A stretch of 64,000 nt of DNA, taken from Miscanthus floridulus. Taxonomy: Eukaryota > Streptophyta > Magnoliopsida > Poales > Poaceae. Positions 36,575 through 46,782 of this stretch are shown in pieces (the stretch's first letter is position 1; each line of letters begins with the position of its first letter). The notes below the pieces were generated by a model. The model did not search any database and was not told the origin of the DNA. It was given only the letters and a program-made list of their open reading frames with translations. Made by a program: the position numbers and the translations under genes. The stretch spans positions 106,647,611 through 106,711,610 of the forward strand of contig NC_089595.1 in the NCBI RefSeq assembly GCF_019320115.1, in the 5' to 3' direction.

Positions 36575-37200
36575 TAAAAGCCCTATTTTAGTTTTGGATA
36601 ATTGATAAAACATATATACTAACCTTGCAATCTAAGTGATGTGTGAGATAGGTTGGTACACCTAAGTTGTGGAGCATAATGACACTAAAGTGACAGTGAT
36701 GATCACATGAAATGAAGAGATGGCTACATATGATGATGATTAAGTGCTCAAACTTGAAAAAGAAGAAAAGAGAAAAACAAAATTCTATGGACATCAAGGC
36801 AAAGGTATAAGTAGAGATTTTATTTTGGTGATCAAGACACTATAGAGAGTATGATCACATTTAAGATAGATGGCCGTACTATTAAGAGGGGATCTCTACT
36901 AGATAATTCGGTATCTAGTGTCACTATGTGTTGGACTTCATGCATTGCATTTAGGCCTAGTGCGCAATCGTAGAGCAAGAAAAAATATTTATTGAAAATG
37001 TTTTTTGAGAAATGCTAACTTGACCCTAACATGTCTTGAAAAAACACTTTGAGAGTTAGCATCGCTTGCGAAAAGTTGCTCGAGTTGCCATGGTTCGAAA
37101 CGTGACAATAAAGTTTACAACTTGGAGAGCACGTGGTGGTGCCTAGGTGGCACCGCCACCTCCTGTCCAGTGCACCGCCACCCCTAGGGCGGTGCCCGGC
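36575..37200 (+). mobile_element. Truncated Sirevirus-type LTR fragment (diverged)
   Basis: The start, 'ctattttagttttggataat', and later blocks such as 'agatggccgtactattaaga' are colinear with the LTRs at 42765 and 51164, but more diverged and AT-shifted. It ends before the GTCCGGTC-rich part and runs into unrelated sequence near 37140–37200. Confidence 0.7.
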
Positions 37201-37390
37201 TAGACTGGTTTGGAGTAGCGAGCAGTGGGGTGGTCACCGGACGTGACTGTGTTCACCGACCCTGATACGGCGGTGCACCGCGGGGGGCTGTCCGGTGCCA
37301 CCACCCTATTTATCCGGAGACCAGCAAAAACCTGAGTTGGGCCGAGGGGGCACCGCCCTGGTCGCCGCCTGTGGGGGGTATAACCCTCGT

Positions 37391-37560
37391 CGTTAGCTAA
37401 GCTGGGGACTCTTTGGCGTTCAGATTCTCCGTGCAAGCGTCGTCAGCTAAGCTGGGGATTCTTCGGCATTCAGATTCTTCGTGCAAGCGTCGTCAGCTAA
37501 GCTGGGGACCCCTCGGTGTTCGTATTCTTCGTGCAAGAGTTGCCAGCTAAGCTTCCTTGG
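37391..37560. repeat. 50-bp tandem repeat, three full copies and a partial copy
   Basis: The phrase 'cagctaagctgggga' (first copy 'tagctaagctgggga') recurs at exactly 50-bp steps (blocks at 37391, 37441, 37491 and 37541). Spacers of the type 'cattcagattcttcgtgcaag' lie between. A single further 'cagctaagctagggact' lies at about 37811. The setting, with 'gctcggggactataacgtct' nearby, resembles the U3 of grass gypsy LTRs. Confidence 0.85.
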
Positions 37561-38295
37561 TGGTCGGATTTTGCTACATCTCATCGGTGTGCTATCAAGT
37601 TGCTCCATACTGTTTGGATCAAGGTGCTGATCTTGGGCAGCACGTCCGGGGCCTTGATAAGTACATGGTAGATGATGTTAGCAAGCTTTGATTAAAATTC
37701 TTTGACCCTGCAACAAGATTTATTTTTTTTATCTTCTAGCAGGCTCGGGGACTATAACGTCTACACTGCATCTTGCGGTGCATGTACTAATTTTTCTTGT
37801 TAATGGTTTTCAGCTAAGCTAGGGACTGGTTGTGATCGGCTAGCATATGGAGTCTTCTCTTTTTTTTTTTTTTTTGATCCTGGCACTACGTGAATTATTC
37901 ACCTACCACAATGATCGGGAACTAAGTGGCTAGACTTCGTCTGGCGGTGAATGTAGTGCTTTTTTTTCTGATTTATCCTTCTTATTGACTAAGTCATGGA
38001 TGATAATCATCCGGCCTCGTAAACGGAGTCTAAATGGCTACACTTCTTTTAAGATGAAGAATTTTTAAAATTAATCTTAAGCCCCTTACATTCTTTTGAC
38101 AAGTTTAACTTAGCTAAATCCAAGATTTGTTAACCGGTTGAACAGCTGCTGTGGCCGATATTTCTTTCTGACCTATCGTTTTGAGGTTCCGTGCATCTGA
38201 ATCGGAGATACCGTTTACCTGTTCTTGTACACTTGCCGTAGGCATCAAAGTACATGCTGTCATGTCTATACGGCCGCATACACGCGTATGTATAG
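37561..38295. mobile_element. Probable gypsy LTR remnant
   Basis: Motifs such as 'ctcggggactataacgtcta' and 'catcttgcggtgcatgtact' are typical of grass gypsy LTRs with internal repeats. The ends are not defined. The T-rich run at 37858–37875 is low complexity. Confidence 0.4.
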
Positions 38296-38299
38296 GGCT

Positions 38300-38562
38300 A
38301 AGAGTATCTCCGAGGGCATTTCTAAATCTCACTCTCAAAATCATCATTTAGAGAGTCATTTGCATTTTCTATATCTTTAGACTCTCTAAAAGTTTTCCTA
38401 TATCTTATGCACACTTTAGAGAGTCATTCTCGTCTTCTATTTTTGGTCAGCGAAAAATACAGTATATTTGGATGATCATTTAGAAAAATTATTGGAGGGT
38501 AATTTTTCATCAAAATTTTTACTCCTAGCATTGAGGAAATATATGAAGTCTCTTGGAGATGC
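38300..38562. mobile_element. MITE with decayed terminal repeats
   Basis: The left end 'agagtatctccgag' is mirrored by 'ctcttggagatgct' at the right. The interior repeats 'ctttagagagtcatt' on both strands. This layout matches a common grass MITE type. The target duplication was not resolved. Confidence 0.6.
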
Positions 38563-39056
38563 TAACGACGTTATGCTGTCTGAGTGGTATATGGGCCAGC
38601 GACGATCTTGGCCCATTATGTGTATAATATTCATCAATCACGTACAATATTATCTTATCTAAATTGTGTCCAAATATTTAGCCATTGTTACTTGTAAATC
38701 TCCTCAACCAAGGATCAATTTCCCTTTTGTCCTTACATACGTGCTCACTATAACTAGCTAGAAAAGGAAACCATGTATAACACTTTATGGAGCCCAAGCT
38801 ATGCCAATAATTTTGATTCCGGCCAGCTCATAATACACACCTCTTTATTATTTATTAATTGACACAACTGATTTATGGAGTAATCATCAGAACACTTATC
38901 CTAGCCGCACCTATGAATTTGCAATGATCATCAAACCAGCTCAACCATGAATAAATACACCACTTAGTACGCAAGCATTAGTCTAGGTAATGCAAGTTTT
39001 ATAGACGGGCATAAATATTAATGCCGCACGTAAAATGTTACAAAATCTCGTATTAC
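38563..39056. other. Intergenic, no gene seen
   Basis: AT-rich DNA with no recognised feature. Confidence 0.45.
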
Positions 39057-39143
39057 AGTGTCATTGGGTTACCCTCACTTTGGGTAGGTTCTTGTGGCAC
39101 CCTAGTGAGGGCTTGGTGTGGTGCCAATTAGCTCACGAACCAC
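39057..39143 (+). mobile_element. Left part of an older LTR split by the compound element
   Basis: The 'taccctcactttgggtaggt' to 'ctcacgaaccac' segment resembles positions 41960–42050 of the family A LTR. It resumes at 53000 after the inserted element. The insertion duplicated ACCAC (39139–39143 and 53000–53004). Confidence 0.8.
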
Positions 39144-40264
39144 TGAAAGCTCTAGTTTAGTTTTGGTTAATTGATGAAACCCTAAGTGCTAACCTAGTTT
39201 ATCAAGATGATTATGAGATAGGTAGCACTACTCCAAGTGATGAAGCAATGACGAATATCATGACAATGGTGATGGCATGGTGATGGTCAAATGCTTAAAC
39301 TTGGAAAAGAAGAAAGAGAAAAACAAAAGGCTCAAGGCAAAGTTATAAAATGTAGGAGTTATTTTGTTTTAGTGATCAAGACACTTAGTGAGTGTGATCA
39401 TATTTAGGATAGATAGCCGTACTGTTAAGAGGAGTGAAACTCGTATCGAAATCCGGTTATAAAAGTGTGAAGAAGCTTGTCCTTGGATCAAACCGAGTTA
39501 AATAACTTTTGCAAGTAATCTAGATTGAACCAATTTGGGAAAATGATCCTCACTTCACATGGTTTCACCCCAACCTATCTAAAATTTGAGCCCTCTTTTT
39601 TGTGCTAATTATTGACAAAGGGGGAGAGAAACAAAGATATGAGTGATAGGGGAGTATTTGACATAGGGGGAGAGATATGATAAAGGAAAGGGATCAATTA
39701 AAATTTTGAGCATACAAGTAGGGGGAGCAAGCTCATAAACTTGTATGATGCATTTGAATGTCAATTTCATATATTTTCTTGCATGGCACAAGTTTTAAAA
39801 TTCAAGATCCATGCTTGTGTGGTGTATGCTAATTGTAGATTTGAATGATGAAATGAAAATCTAGCATGCATAGGTCATCTAATGATTTCATTCCCATGCA
39901 TTTACAAGTGGTATCTGGCTATCAAGTGGTTTCTAGCTAAAGTAACTAGACCTATGTTCATTCTATTGAAACTAGACCCTTGCTTGTAATATTGATCTCA
40001 TGGGGTATTCTAGTTTCTGTGGATATGTAGTTACTAATGGTGCTAAGGATGGTATATTGGTGCACTCCGATTGGTATCACGCTTCAAAGGTCCATCTCTT
40101 ATACCTTAGCATCATTTGGTAGAGATTGACTCCTATATTTCCTATCTGAGCATATGTGCAAGCTACAATCCAAACTCTTAGCACATATGTAGGGGGAGCA
40201 ATTACTACCATTTGGAGTTCATGAAACTTGTCCGTATTCCTTTACACATGGTAAATATGCTTGG
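39144..40264 (+). mobile_element. Internally deleted first unit of the compound element
   Basis: Bases 39144–39467 match the first ~320 bp of the LTR at 42765. At 39465–39467 the sequence switches to the 3' internal tail equivalent to 50286–51085. The two parents share only GTG at the junction, a microhomology deletion that removed the rest of the LTR, gag and pol. The tail keeps the polypurine tracts (39620–39735 and 40191). Confidence 0.9.
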
Positions 40265-42681
40265 TGAAAGGTCCTTGTTGGTTTTGGTAATTGAGTGACA
40301 ACCTAGGTGGACTAATTGTGTTTATGTGAGATACACAGGTGATTAGTCCACAGGTACATGTGTGTGAGCAACATATGCCATGAAGGTGAAAATGGCTTGG
40401 AGATGTTGCAAAGCTCACACATGTGATGATGAAGGAGCTTAAATGCACATGAGACATGACATTGAGTCATGTGATCAAGGTGGAGAAGATCAAGACATGA
40501 CTTGGCTTGATGGACCGGTTGCAAGCGTGAAGGGCAAGTCGAAGGCTTTGGAGTGATGGACCGCGTGGCGGTGAAGCTTGAGCAAGACTTGGCGCCGATG
40601 GACGATGGCAACGGTGAAGAGCAAGTAGAGTCAAGATTTATGAACCAATATGATCATGTGATGATATGAAGTGGATCATATCATTATTAATCGTGTTGGT
40701 GCATGTGTTGCATCGATATTGGAGGAGATGGAATGGAATGCGCAAGGCAAAGGTATAACCTAGGGCATTTCATTTCACCGGTCATAGGTGTGTAGAGAAG
40801 TTTATGACCGGGTTTAGGATAGATGGCCGTACTATCAAGAGGGGCAAACTTGTTTGCATATCGGTCATTTAGTGCCACTCGAGTGATCTAACTTTGCATT
40901 GTCGCTAGGATCGAGTGGCGTGGCAAGTTGAGTGGCTAACATCCTTTGGGAAATGATTGTGAAATGCTAACACACATACACATGGTGGTGTACACTTGGT
41001 GGTGTTGGCACATTTACAAAGGACGTGGTGTTTGCAGGGGTGAGATGGGTTTTGGGTCCCTCTCTCCCTCCCGCCGAGCTTGCTCGGCGGGATTCGGCGC
41101 TTTCGAGAAAATGGAATGCCTATTTTCTATTATGCCGGATGCAAACTCTTGATGGTTAGCACATTGGACCAAGGGTGAAGAAGATAGAGAAGAAAGGAAT
41201 TTGGTCTCACTGTTTAACAGTGACCGGACGCTGAGTCCGAAACGACCGGACGCTGAGGTGGTGCGTCCGGTCAGGCTGTCGGTCGGCACAGTGCTTAGGG
41301 TTAAGCACCGGACGCTGGGCTGTGTCCGGTCGAGTTGACCGGACGCGTCCGGTCATGCTCGGGAGCTTACTGGAAACGATCGGACGCTGAGGGTCCAGCG
41401 TCCGGTCAGTTGAAGTGCTGCGTCCGGTCGGCAGACGACCGTTGGGATCGGAAGATGACCGTTGAACGCAGGGGACACGTGGCGAGTATCGCGTGACCGG
41501 ACGCTGAGGTCCAGCGTCCGGTCGATCGGACCGGAGCGTCCGGTCGGCCCGACCGTTGCCTAGTGAAGGGGTAACGGCTAGTTTAGCCCTTGGGGCTATA
41601 AATAGAAGTGGCCCTCGGCCATGGCTGGAGCTGAGCACCTTGGGGGACTTTGTGTCCATGCTTGAGAGTGCTTGGGAGCCCTCCATCTCACACATACTTG
41701 ATAGCGATCATCCGATTGTGTGAGTGAGCGATTCTAGTGCGATTGCATCGTGAGGTTGCATCGAGTGGCACTAGGTGATCGAGTTGCAAGCCGGTGGTGC
41801 TTGTTACTCTTGGAGGTTGCCACCTCCTAGACGGCTTGGTGGTGGTCTCCGTCGAAGCCCGCAAGAAGATTGTGCGGAGCTCCGGAGAAGAGCTTGTGAG
41901 GGGTACTTGTGCTCGCCCCGCGGGAGCCGCGAAGAGCAACTTCTAGTAAAGCGTGTCATTAAGCTACCCTCACTCAAGGGGTAGGTTCTTGCGGCGCCCG
42001 ACGTGCGGGCTTAGCGGGTGATGCTAATTAGCCGCCGAACCACCAAGTGAGCGGTCGACACAACGGGGACTAGCGTGTTGGCAAACACGTGAACCTCGGG
42101 AGAAAAATCATCGTGTCAACCTTATTCTTCCCGTTGGTTTGCATCCCCATTACACAAGCTTGCAATTACTTTTATACATATTAAGCTTGTGTAGTTGCTC
42201 TAGTAATTAGATAGCTTGTGTAGCTTGCTAATTACCTTCTTGCTTGTGTAGCATAGAAGTAGCTCCCTTGCGTGGCTAATTTGGTTTTAGTAACCTTGTT
42301 AGTCACATTGCTTAGTTTGTGTAGCTAAGTATTTGCGCTCTCTAATTAGGCATTGGTTGCCTTGTTATTGAGCATTGCTAGTGAGCTTAGTTAGCTTTGT
42401 GCTTTTGCTTACTAGCATGTGTAGGAGCTCCCTTGTCGCTTAAAGTACTAGTGGCATAGGTTTGTGTAACCTTGCTCCTAGAATTGTTTAGGAGAGCTCT
42501 AGCTAGCCCGGCACCTTTGTTGCATAATTGTTATCTTTGCAAGGTGCTAGTGAATATATATAGTGGGGTATAGTCTTGGCTAGACCGATAGTTTTAATTC
42601 CGCATTTGTATCGGTTAGCCGACGCGATTAAGTTTTAGAAAAGACTATTCACCCCCCTCTAGTCGCCATCTCGACCCTTCA
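40265..42681 (+). mobile_element. Solo LTR of the Sirevirus-type family A, nested in the compound element
   Basis: It starts TGAAAGGTCC, ends CGACCCTTCA and is flanked by the perfect duplication CTTGG (40260–40264 and 42682–42686). The undamaged equivalent at 51079–51088 reads 'atgcttgggc' with a single CTTGG, which is an internal empty-site control. The length is 2417 bp. A TATA-like CTATAAATAG lies at about 41596–41605, just downstream of the GTCCGGTC array (41220–41555), suggesting that the array is the U3 promoter. Confidence 0.96.
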
Positions 42682-42764
42682 CTTGGGCAAGCAACATGGA
42701 TTCAAATGAACTTTAATTCATATCTTTGTATAAGGGTTGTCATCAATTACCAAAAAGGGGAGGT

Positions 42765-44600
42765 TGAAAGCTCTAGTTTGGTTTTGGTTAATTGATGAAA
42801 CCCTAAGTGCTAACCTAGTTTATCAAGATGATTATGAGATAGGTAGCACTACTCCAAGTGATGAAGCAATGGCGAAGATCAAGACAATGGTGATGGCATG
42901 GTGATGGTCAAATGCTTAAACTTGGAAAAGAAGAAAGAGAAAAACAAAAGGCTCAAGGCAAAGGTATAAAATGTAGGAGCCATTTTGTTTTAGTGATCAA
43001 GACACTTAGTGAGTGTGGTCACATTTAGGATAGATAGCCGTACTGTTAAGAGGAGTGAAACTCGTATCGAAATGCGGTTATCAAAGTGCCACTAGATGCT
43101 CTAATTCATTGCATATGCATTTAGGATCTAGTGGAATGCTAACACCCTTAAAAATGTTTGAGAAAATACGCTAACACATGTGCACAAGGTGATACACTTG
43201 GTGGTTGGCACATTTGAACAAGAGTGAAGAAGTTAGAGGTGAAATGGAGTTGGTCGCAATGATGCTGGCATCGGTCTACTGACCGGACGCTGGGTCACTC
43301 AGCGACCGAACGCTGAAAGGCTACGTCTGGTCGAGCTGTCAGATGGCACAGTGGTTAGGGTTAAGCACCGGGCGCTGGGCTGTGTCCGATCAAGCATCAC
43401 CGGACGCGTCCGGTCTGCAAAAATAGGATTTGGACCCTTACTGGAAACGACTGGACGCTGAGGGTCCAGTGTCCGGTCAGCTCTGTCGGAGCGTCCGGTC
43501 AACATTTTGACCGTTGAGATCAAACGTTCACTGCTAAACGCAGGTGACATGTGGCCGCCATCGGGCGATCGGACGCTGAGGACCAGCGTTCGGTCTGTTC
43601 GGCCAGAGCGTCCGGTCAGCCCGATCAGTGCCCAGTGAAGGGGTACAACGGCTCTATTTTATGGGGACTTCTATTTAAGCCCCATGGCCGGCTCAAGCTC
43701 ACTCTCTTGCACATTTTCATTGACATTGCAACCTTGTGAGCTTAGTCAAAGCCCTGCCACTCATCTCCATCATTGATCCATCATTTTTGTGAGATTGGGA
43801 GAGAATCCAAGTGCATTGCTTGAGTGATTGCATCTAGAGGCACTTGGTATTCGTGTTGCGCTATGGATTTCTCTTGTTACTCTTGGTGGTTGCCACCACC
43901 TAGATGGCTCGGTGCAGCGATGGAGGATCGGCACGAGTAGGTGATTGTTCGTGGCCGTCTCCGGTGATTGTGAGGGGAGTTGCACCTTCCCTGGCGGAGT
44001 GCCGACAGGTAACTCTAATAAATTGCTCGTGTCATTGAGTTACCTCACTTGTAGGTTGGTTCTTGCGGTGTCCAATTGTATGGACGAGGTTTGTGAAACA
44101 CCTCTTAGCCGCCGAACCACCAAGTGTTGGTCGATATAACGGGGACTAGCGTGTTGGCAAGCACGTGAACCTCGGGAGAAAAATCGGTTGTCTCTTGTCA
44201 TTTGTATTCTCCCGGTGATTGGTTTAATCTTCATCTTGTGATTGGTTCATTCCTCTACACGGCGGTATAACCATCTTACTCACTCGTTTATATTCTTGCA
44301 AACTAGTTGTAGCAAGCTCTTTAGTGTAATTAGATTTGAGAGCTTGCTTTGCTATTTAAGTTTGCTTAGTGGAGCTCTTTAGAGTAGAAAGATTGAGAGC
44401 TCTTAGTGAGTAGTATCATAGCAAATTGTGTGTCTAGCTACCATTGCAACTAGAATTGTTTGATAGGTGGCTTGCAACCCTCGTAGAGCTAGAGCAAGTT
44501 TGCATTTCACTATTTGTCTTACTAATCAAATTGCTCTAATTGATTTGTAGAATTTTAGATAGGCTATTCACCCCCCCTCTAGCCATACTAGGACCTTTCA
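42765..44600 (+). mobile_element. 5' LTR of the full Sirevirus-like unit
   Basis: 1836 bp, from TGAAAGCTCT to GGACCTTTCA, immediately followed by the primer-binding site. The U3 carries CCGGACGC and GCGTCCGGTC motifs at about 43270–43620 upstream of a TATA-like 'cttctatttaagcc' near 43668. The other LTR, at 51164, has exactly the same length and differs mainly by scattered substitutions. Confidence 0.95.
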
Positions 44601-44602
44601 AA

Positions 44603-44614
44603 TGGTATCAGAGC
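44603..44614 (+). promoter_or_regulatory. Primer-binding site for initiator Met tRNA
   Basis: TGGTATCAGAGC, two bases after the 5' LTR, is complementary to the 3' end of plant initiator tRNA-Met and is the standard PBS of plant copia elements. Confidence 0.92.
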
Positions 44615-44660
44615 CATGGTCACCATTTGATTAAAGGCTTAACAACCTCGGTGTCAAATT

Positions 44661-46739
44661 ATGGCTCAAGTTGTGTTCAACCATGTGGGGGGCAAACCAC
44701 CGTTCTTTGATGGCACAAGCTATGACTATTGGAAAAGAAAGATGAAAATATATCTTGGTTCAATCAATGATCAAGTATGGGAAGTGACCGAAAATGATTA
44801 TGCCATCATTGATCCCGAAAATCCCACCAACCAAGATAGAACCAACAAGCAATGCAATACAATGGCTCTCAACACCATATACAATGCTATTGATTCCAAG
44901 GTGTTTGAGCAAATCAAGGATTGTGAAAGAGCAAATAAAGTGTGGAGGAGATTGGAGGAAATATGTGAGGGCACACCGGCGGTGAAGAGTGCCAAGTTAT
45001 ATATTCTCAAGGATAAGTTGACAAGCTTCAAGATGAAGAAAGATGAGAGTATTTCGGAGATGTTCCATCGATTACAAGTGATTGCCAATGACTTGAAGGC
45101 TTTGGGAGAGAAGATCAAGGATGATGATGTCTCTCATCGATTCTTGATGTGCCTACCTCTAAGGTTTGAGATGTTGAGATTGCTTATCATAAGAGGAGGA
45201 TTAAAGGATATTACCCCCCAACCAAGTACTAGGTGATGTCATGACACAAGAGACATACCGTGTGGAAAGGGAGGGGGATGACAAGGATGACAAGAAGGAA
45301 GAAGACAAGAAGAAGAAAAGCATAGCATTCAAGGCTAGCTCATCATCATCAAAGAACAAGGGCAAGTCCAAAAAAGAATCAAGTGATGATGATGATCTTA
45401 GTGATATTGATGATGAAGCTATGGCTCTCTTTATGCGCAAGATGGGAAAATTCATGAAGAAGAAGGACTATGGTGCAAGAAAGAGAAGAGATCATACCAA
45501 GAAAAGAGAGTATGTGAGAAGATGCTACAATTGCAAGAGCCCCGATCATACAGTAGCAAATTGTCTATATAATAGTGACAATGATGAGGATGAGAAGAAG
45601 AAGCACAAGGAGGATAAAAAGAAAAGAAGGAGAAGAGAATGACCTTCCAAAAGAAGAAAAAGGGTGGAGGCTATGTTGTCACTTGGGATAGTGATGGTTC
45701 TTCGGATAGTGATAGCTCTAGTGATGATGACAAGAAATCTATCATGAGAGCACTAGCAAGCATCGCTATCAACAACAAGCCCTCCATCTTCGACACTCCA
45801 TCAACATGCTTCATGGCAAAACCTACCAAGGTAAAATATAATGTGAGTGATGATGATGAATATGAAAGTGATGCTTGTAGGAGTGATGATGATGATGAGG
45901 AGTACTCCAATGAGGAGCTCATAGATATGTGTGAGCAAGTACATACTTGTTTTGAGATGAAGAGAAAGGAGTGCAAGGAATTGAACAAGAAAATCAAATT
46001 TCTTGAGCAATCCCTTGATGAGCTCAATGCCACTCATGAGAGGCTAATGGAAGCCCATGAGAAGTTTGGTAAAGCTCACTCTAAGCTTGAAAAGGCTCAC
46101 TCCTCTCTCATTGAGCAAGTCAAAGTGGAGGAAGTCAAGAAGGAGCAAGTGATCATATCATGTGATGTGGGACTAACATATAATCTTATTGATGAATCTA
46201 TTTTTGTTGCTCCCACTAACACTTCTTGTAGCACTACCACTTCTACTTCACCTTTGAGTGATGAAATCACTTGTGATGCCTCACTAAAAGTGGAAAATGA
46301 GACCCTCAAGAAGGAGGTAAATGAGCTCACTCGTGCCTTAGGCAATGCCTATGGTGGAGATGCTCGCTTGCTAAAGTGCTTGGGTAGCCAAAGATTTTCT
46401 CTCAATAAAGAGGGATTAGGCTATACCCCCCAAAAAGGCAAGGCGGCCTTTATCACTCCCAAAGCTAGCTTTGTGAAGGACAATGGTTGGTTTTGCAATA
46501 GATACAAGCAAGTTGGGCATATAGAGCAAAATTGCAAGACTAACAAGAACAAGCTACCTAATGTATCCTCAATCAAATTTGATTCTTGTTACATGCTTTA
46601 TAAGGGTGCCAATGGTGTGAAGGCTAAGTTCATTGGTACACCAATTGTGGGCCCAAAGAAGAAGGTCATTTGGGTACCAAAGACCTTGGTGACTAACCTA
46701 CAAGGACTCAAGCAAGTTTGGGTACCTAAAAAGAATTGA
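44661..46739 (+). pseudogene. gag: Decayed gag of the Sirevirus-like element
   Basis: Gag forms the particle and binds element RNA. The N-terminal part (44661–45236) has F-D-G-T-S-Y-D-Y-W-K and a capsid-like helical region. A six-C run at about 45213–45218 shifts the frame. The next part (45241–45642) is Lys/Ser/Asp-rich and holds a zinc knuckle C-x2-C-x4-H-x4-C (C-Y-N-C ... H-T-V-A-N-C). A second shift near 45640 leads into 45639–46739, with acidic runs, a coiled coil (about residues 95–175) and a second knuckle that lacks one Cys (C-N-R-Y ... H-I-E-Q-N-C). It ends with TGA at 46737. Two frame shifts and a lost ligand mark it as dead. Confidence 0.88.
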
Positions 46740-46782
46740 TCTTCTTTTGTAGGTAAATTATAAAGCCAGAGAAAGGCATTGG

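Noticed and set aside
37391..37560. CRISPR-like regular repeat
   Set aside because: The 50-bp units are contiguous tandem repeats without unique spacers, in a plant nuclear genome.
41220..41560. CRISPR or phage-attachment-like palindromes (GTCCGGTC)
   Set aside because: The motifs are irregularly spaced and confined to LTR U3 regions.
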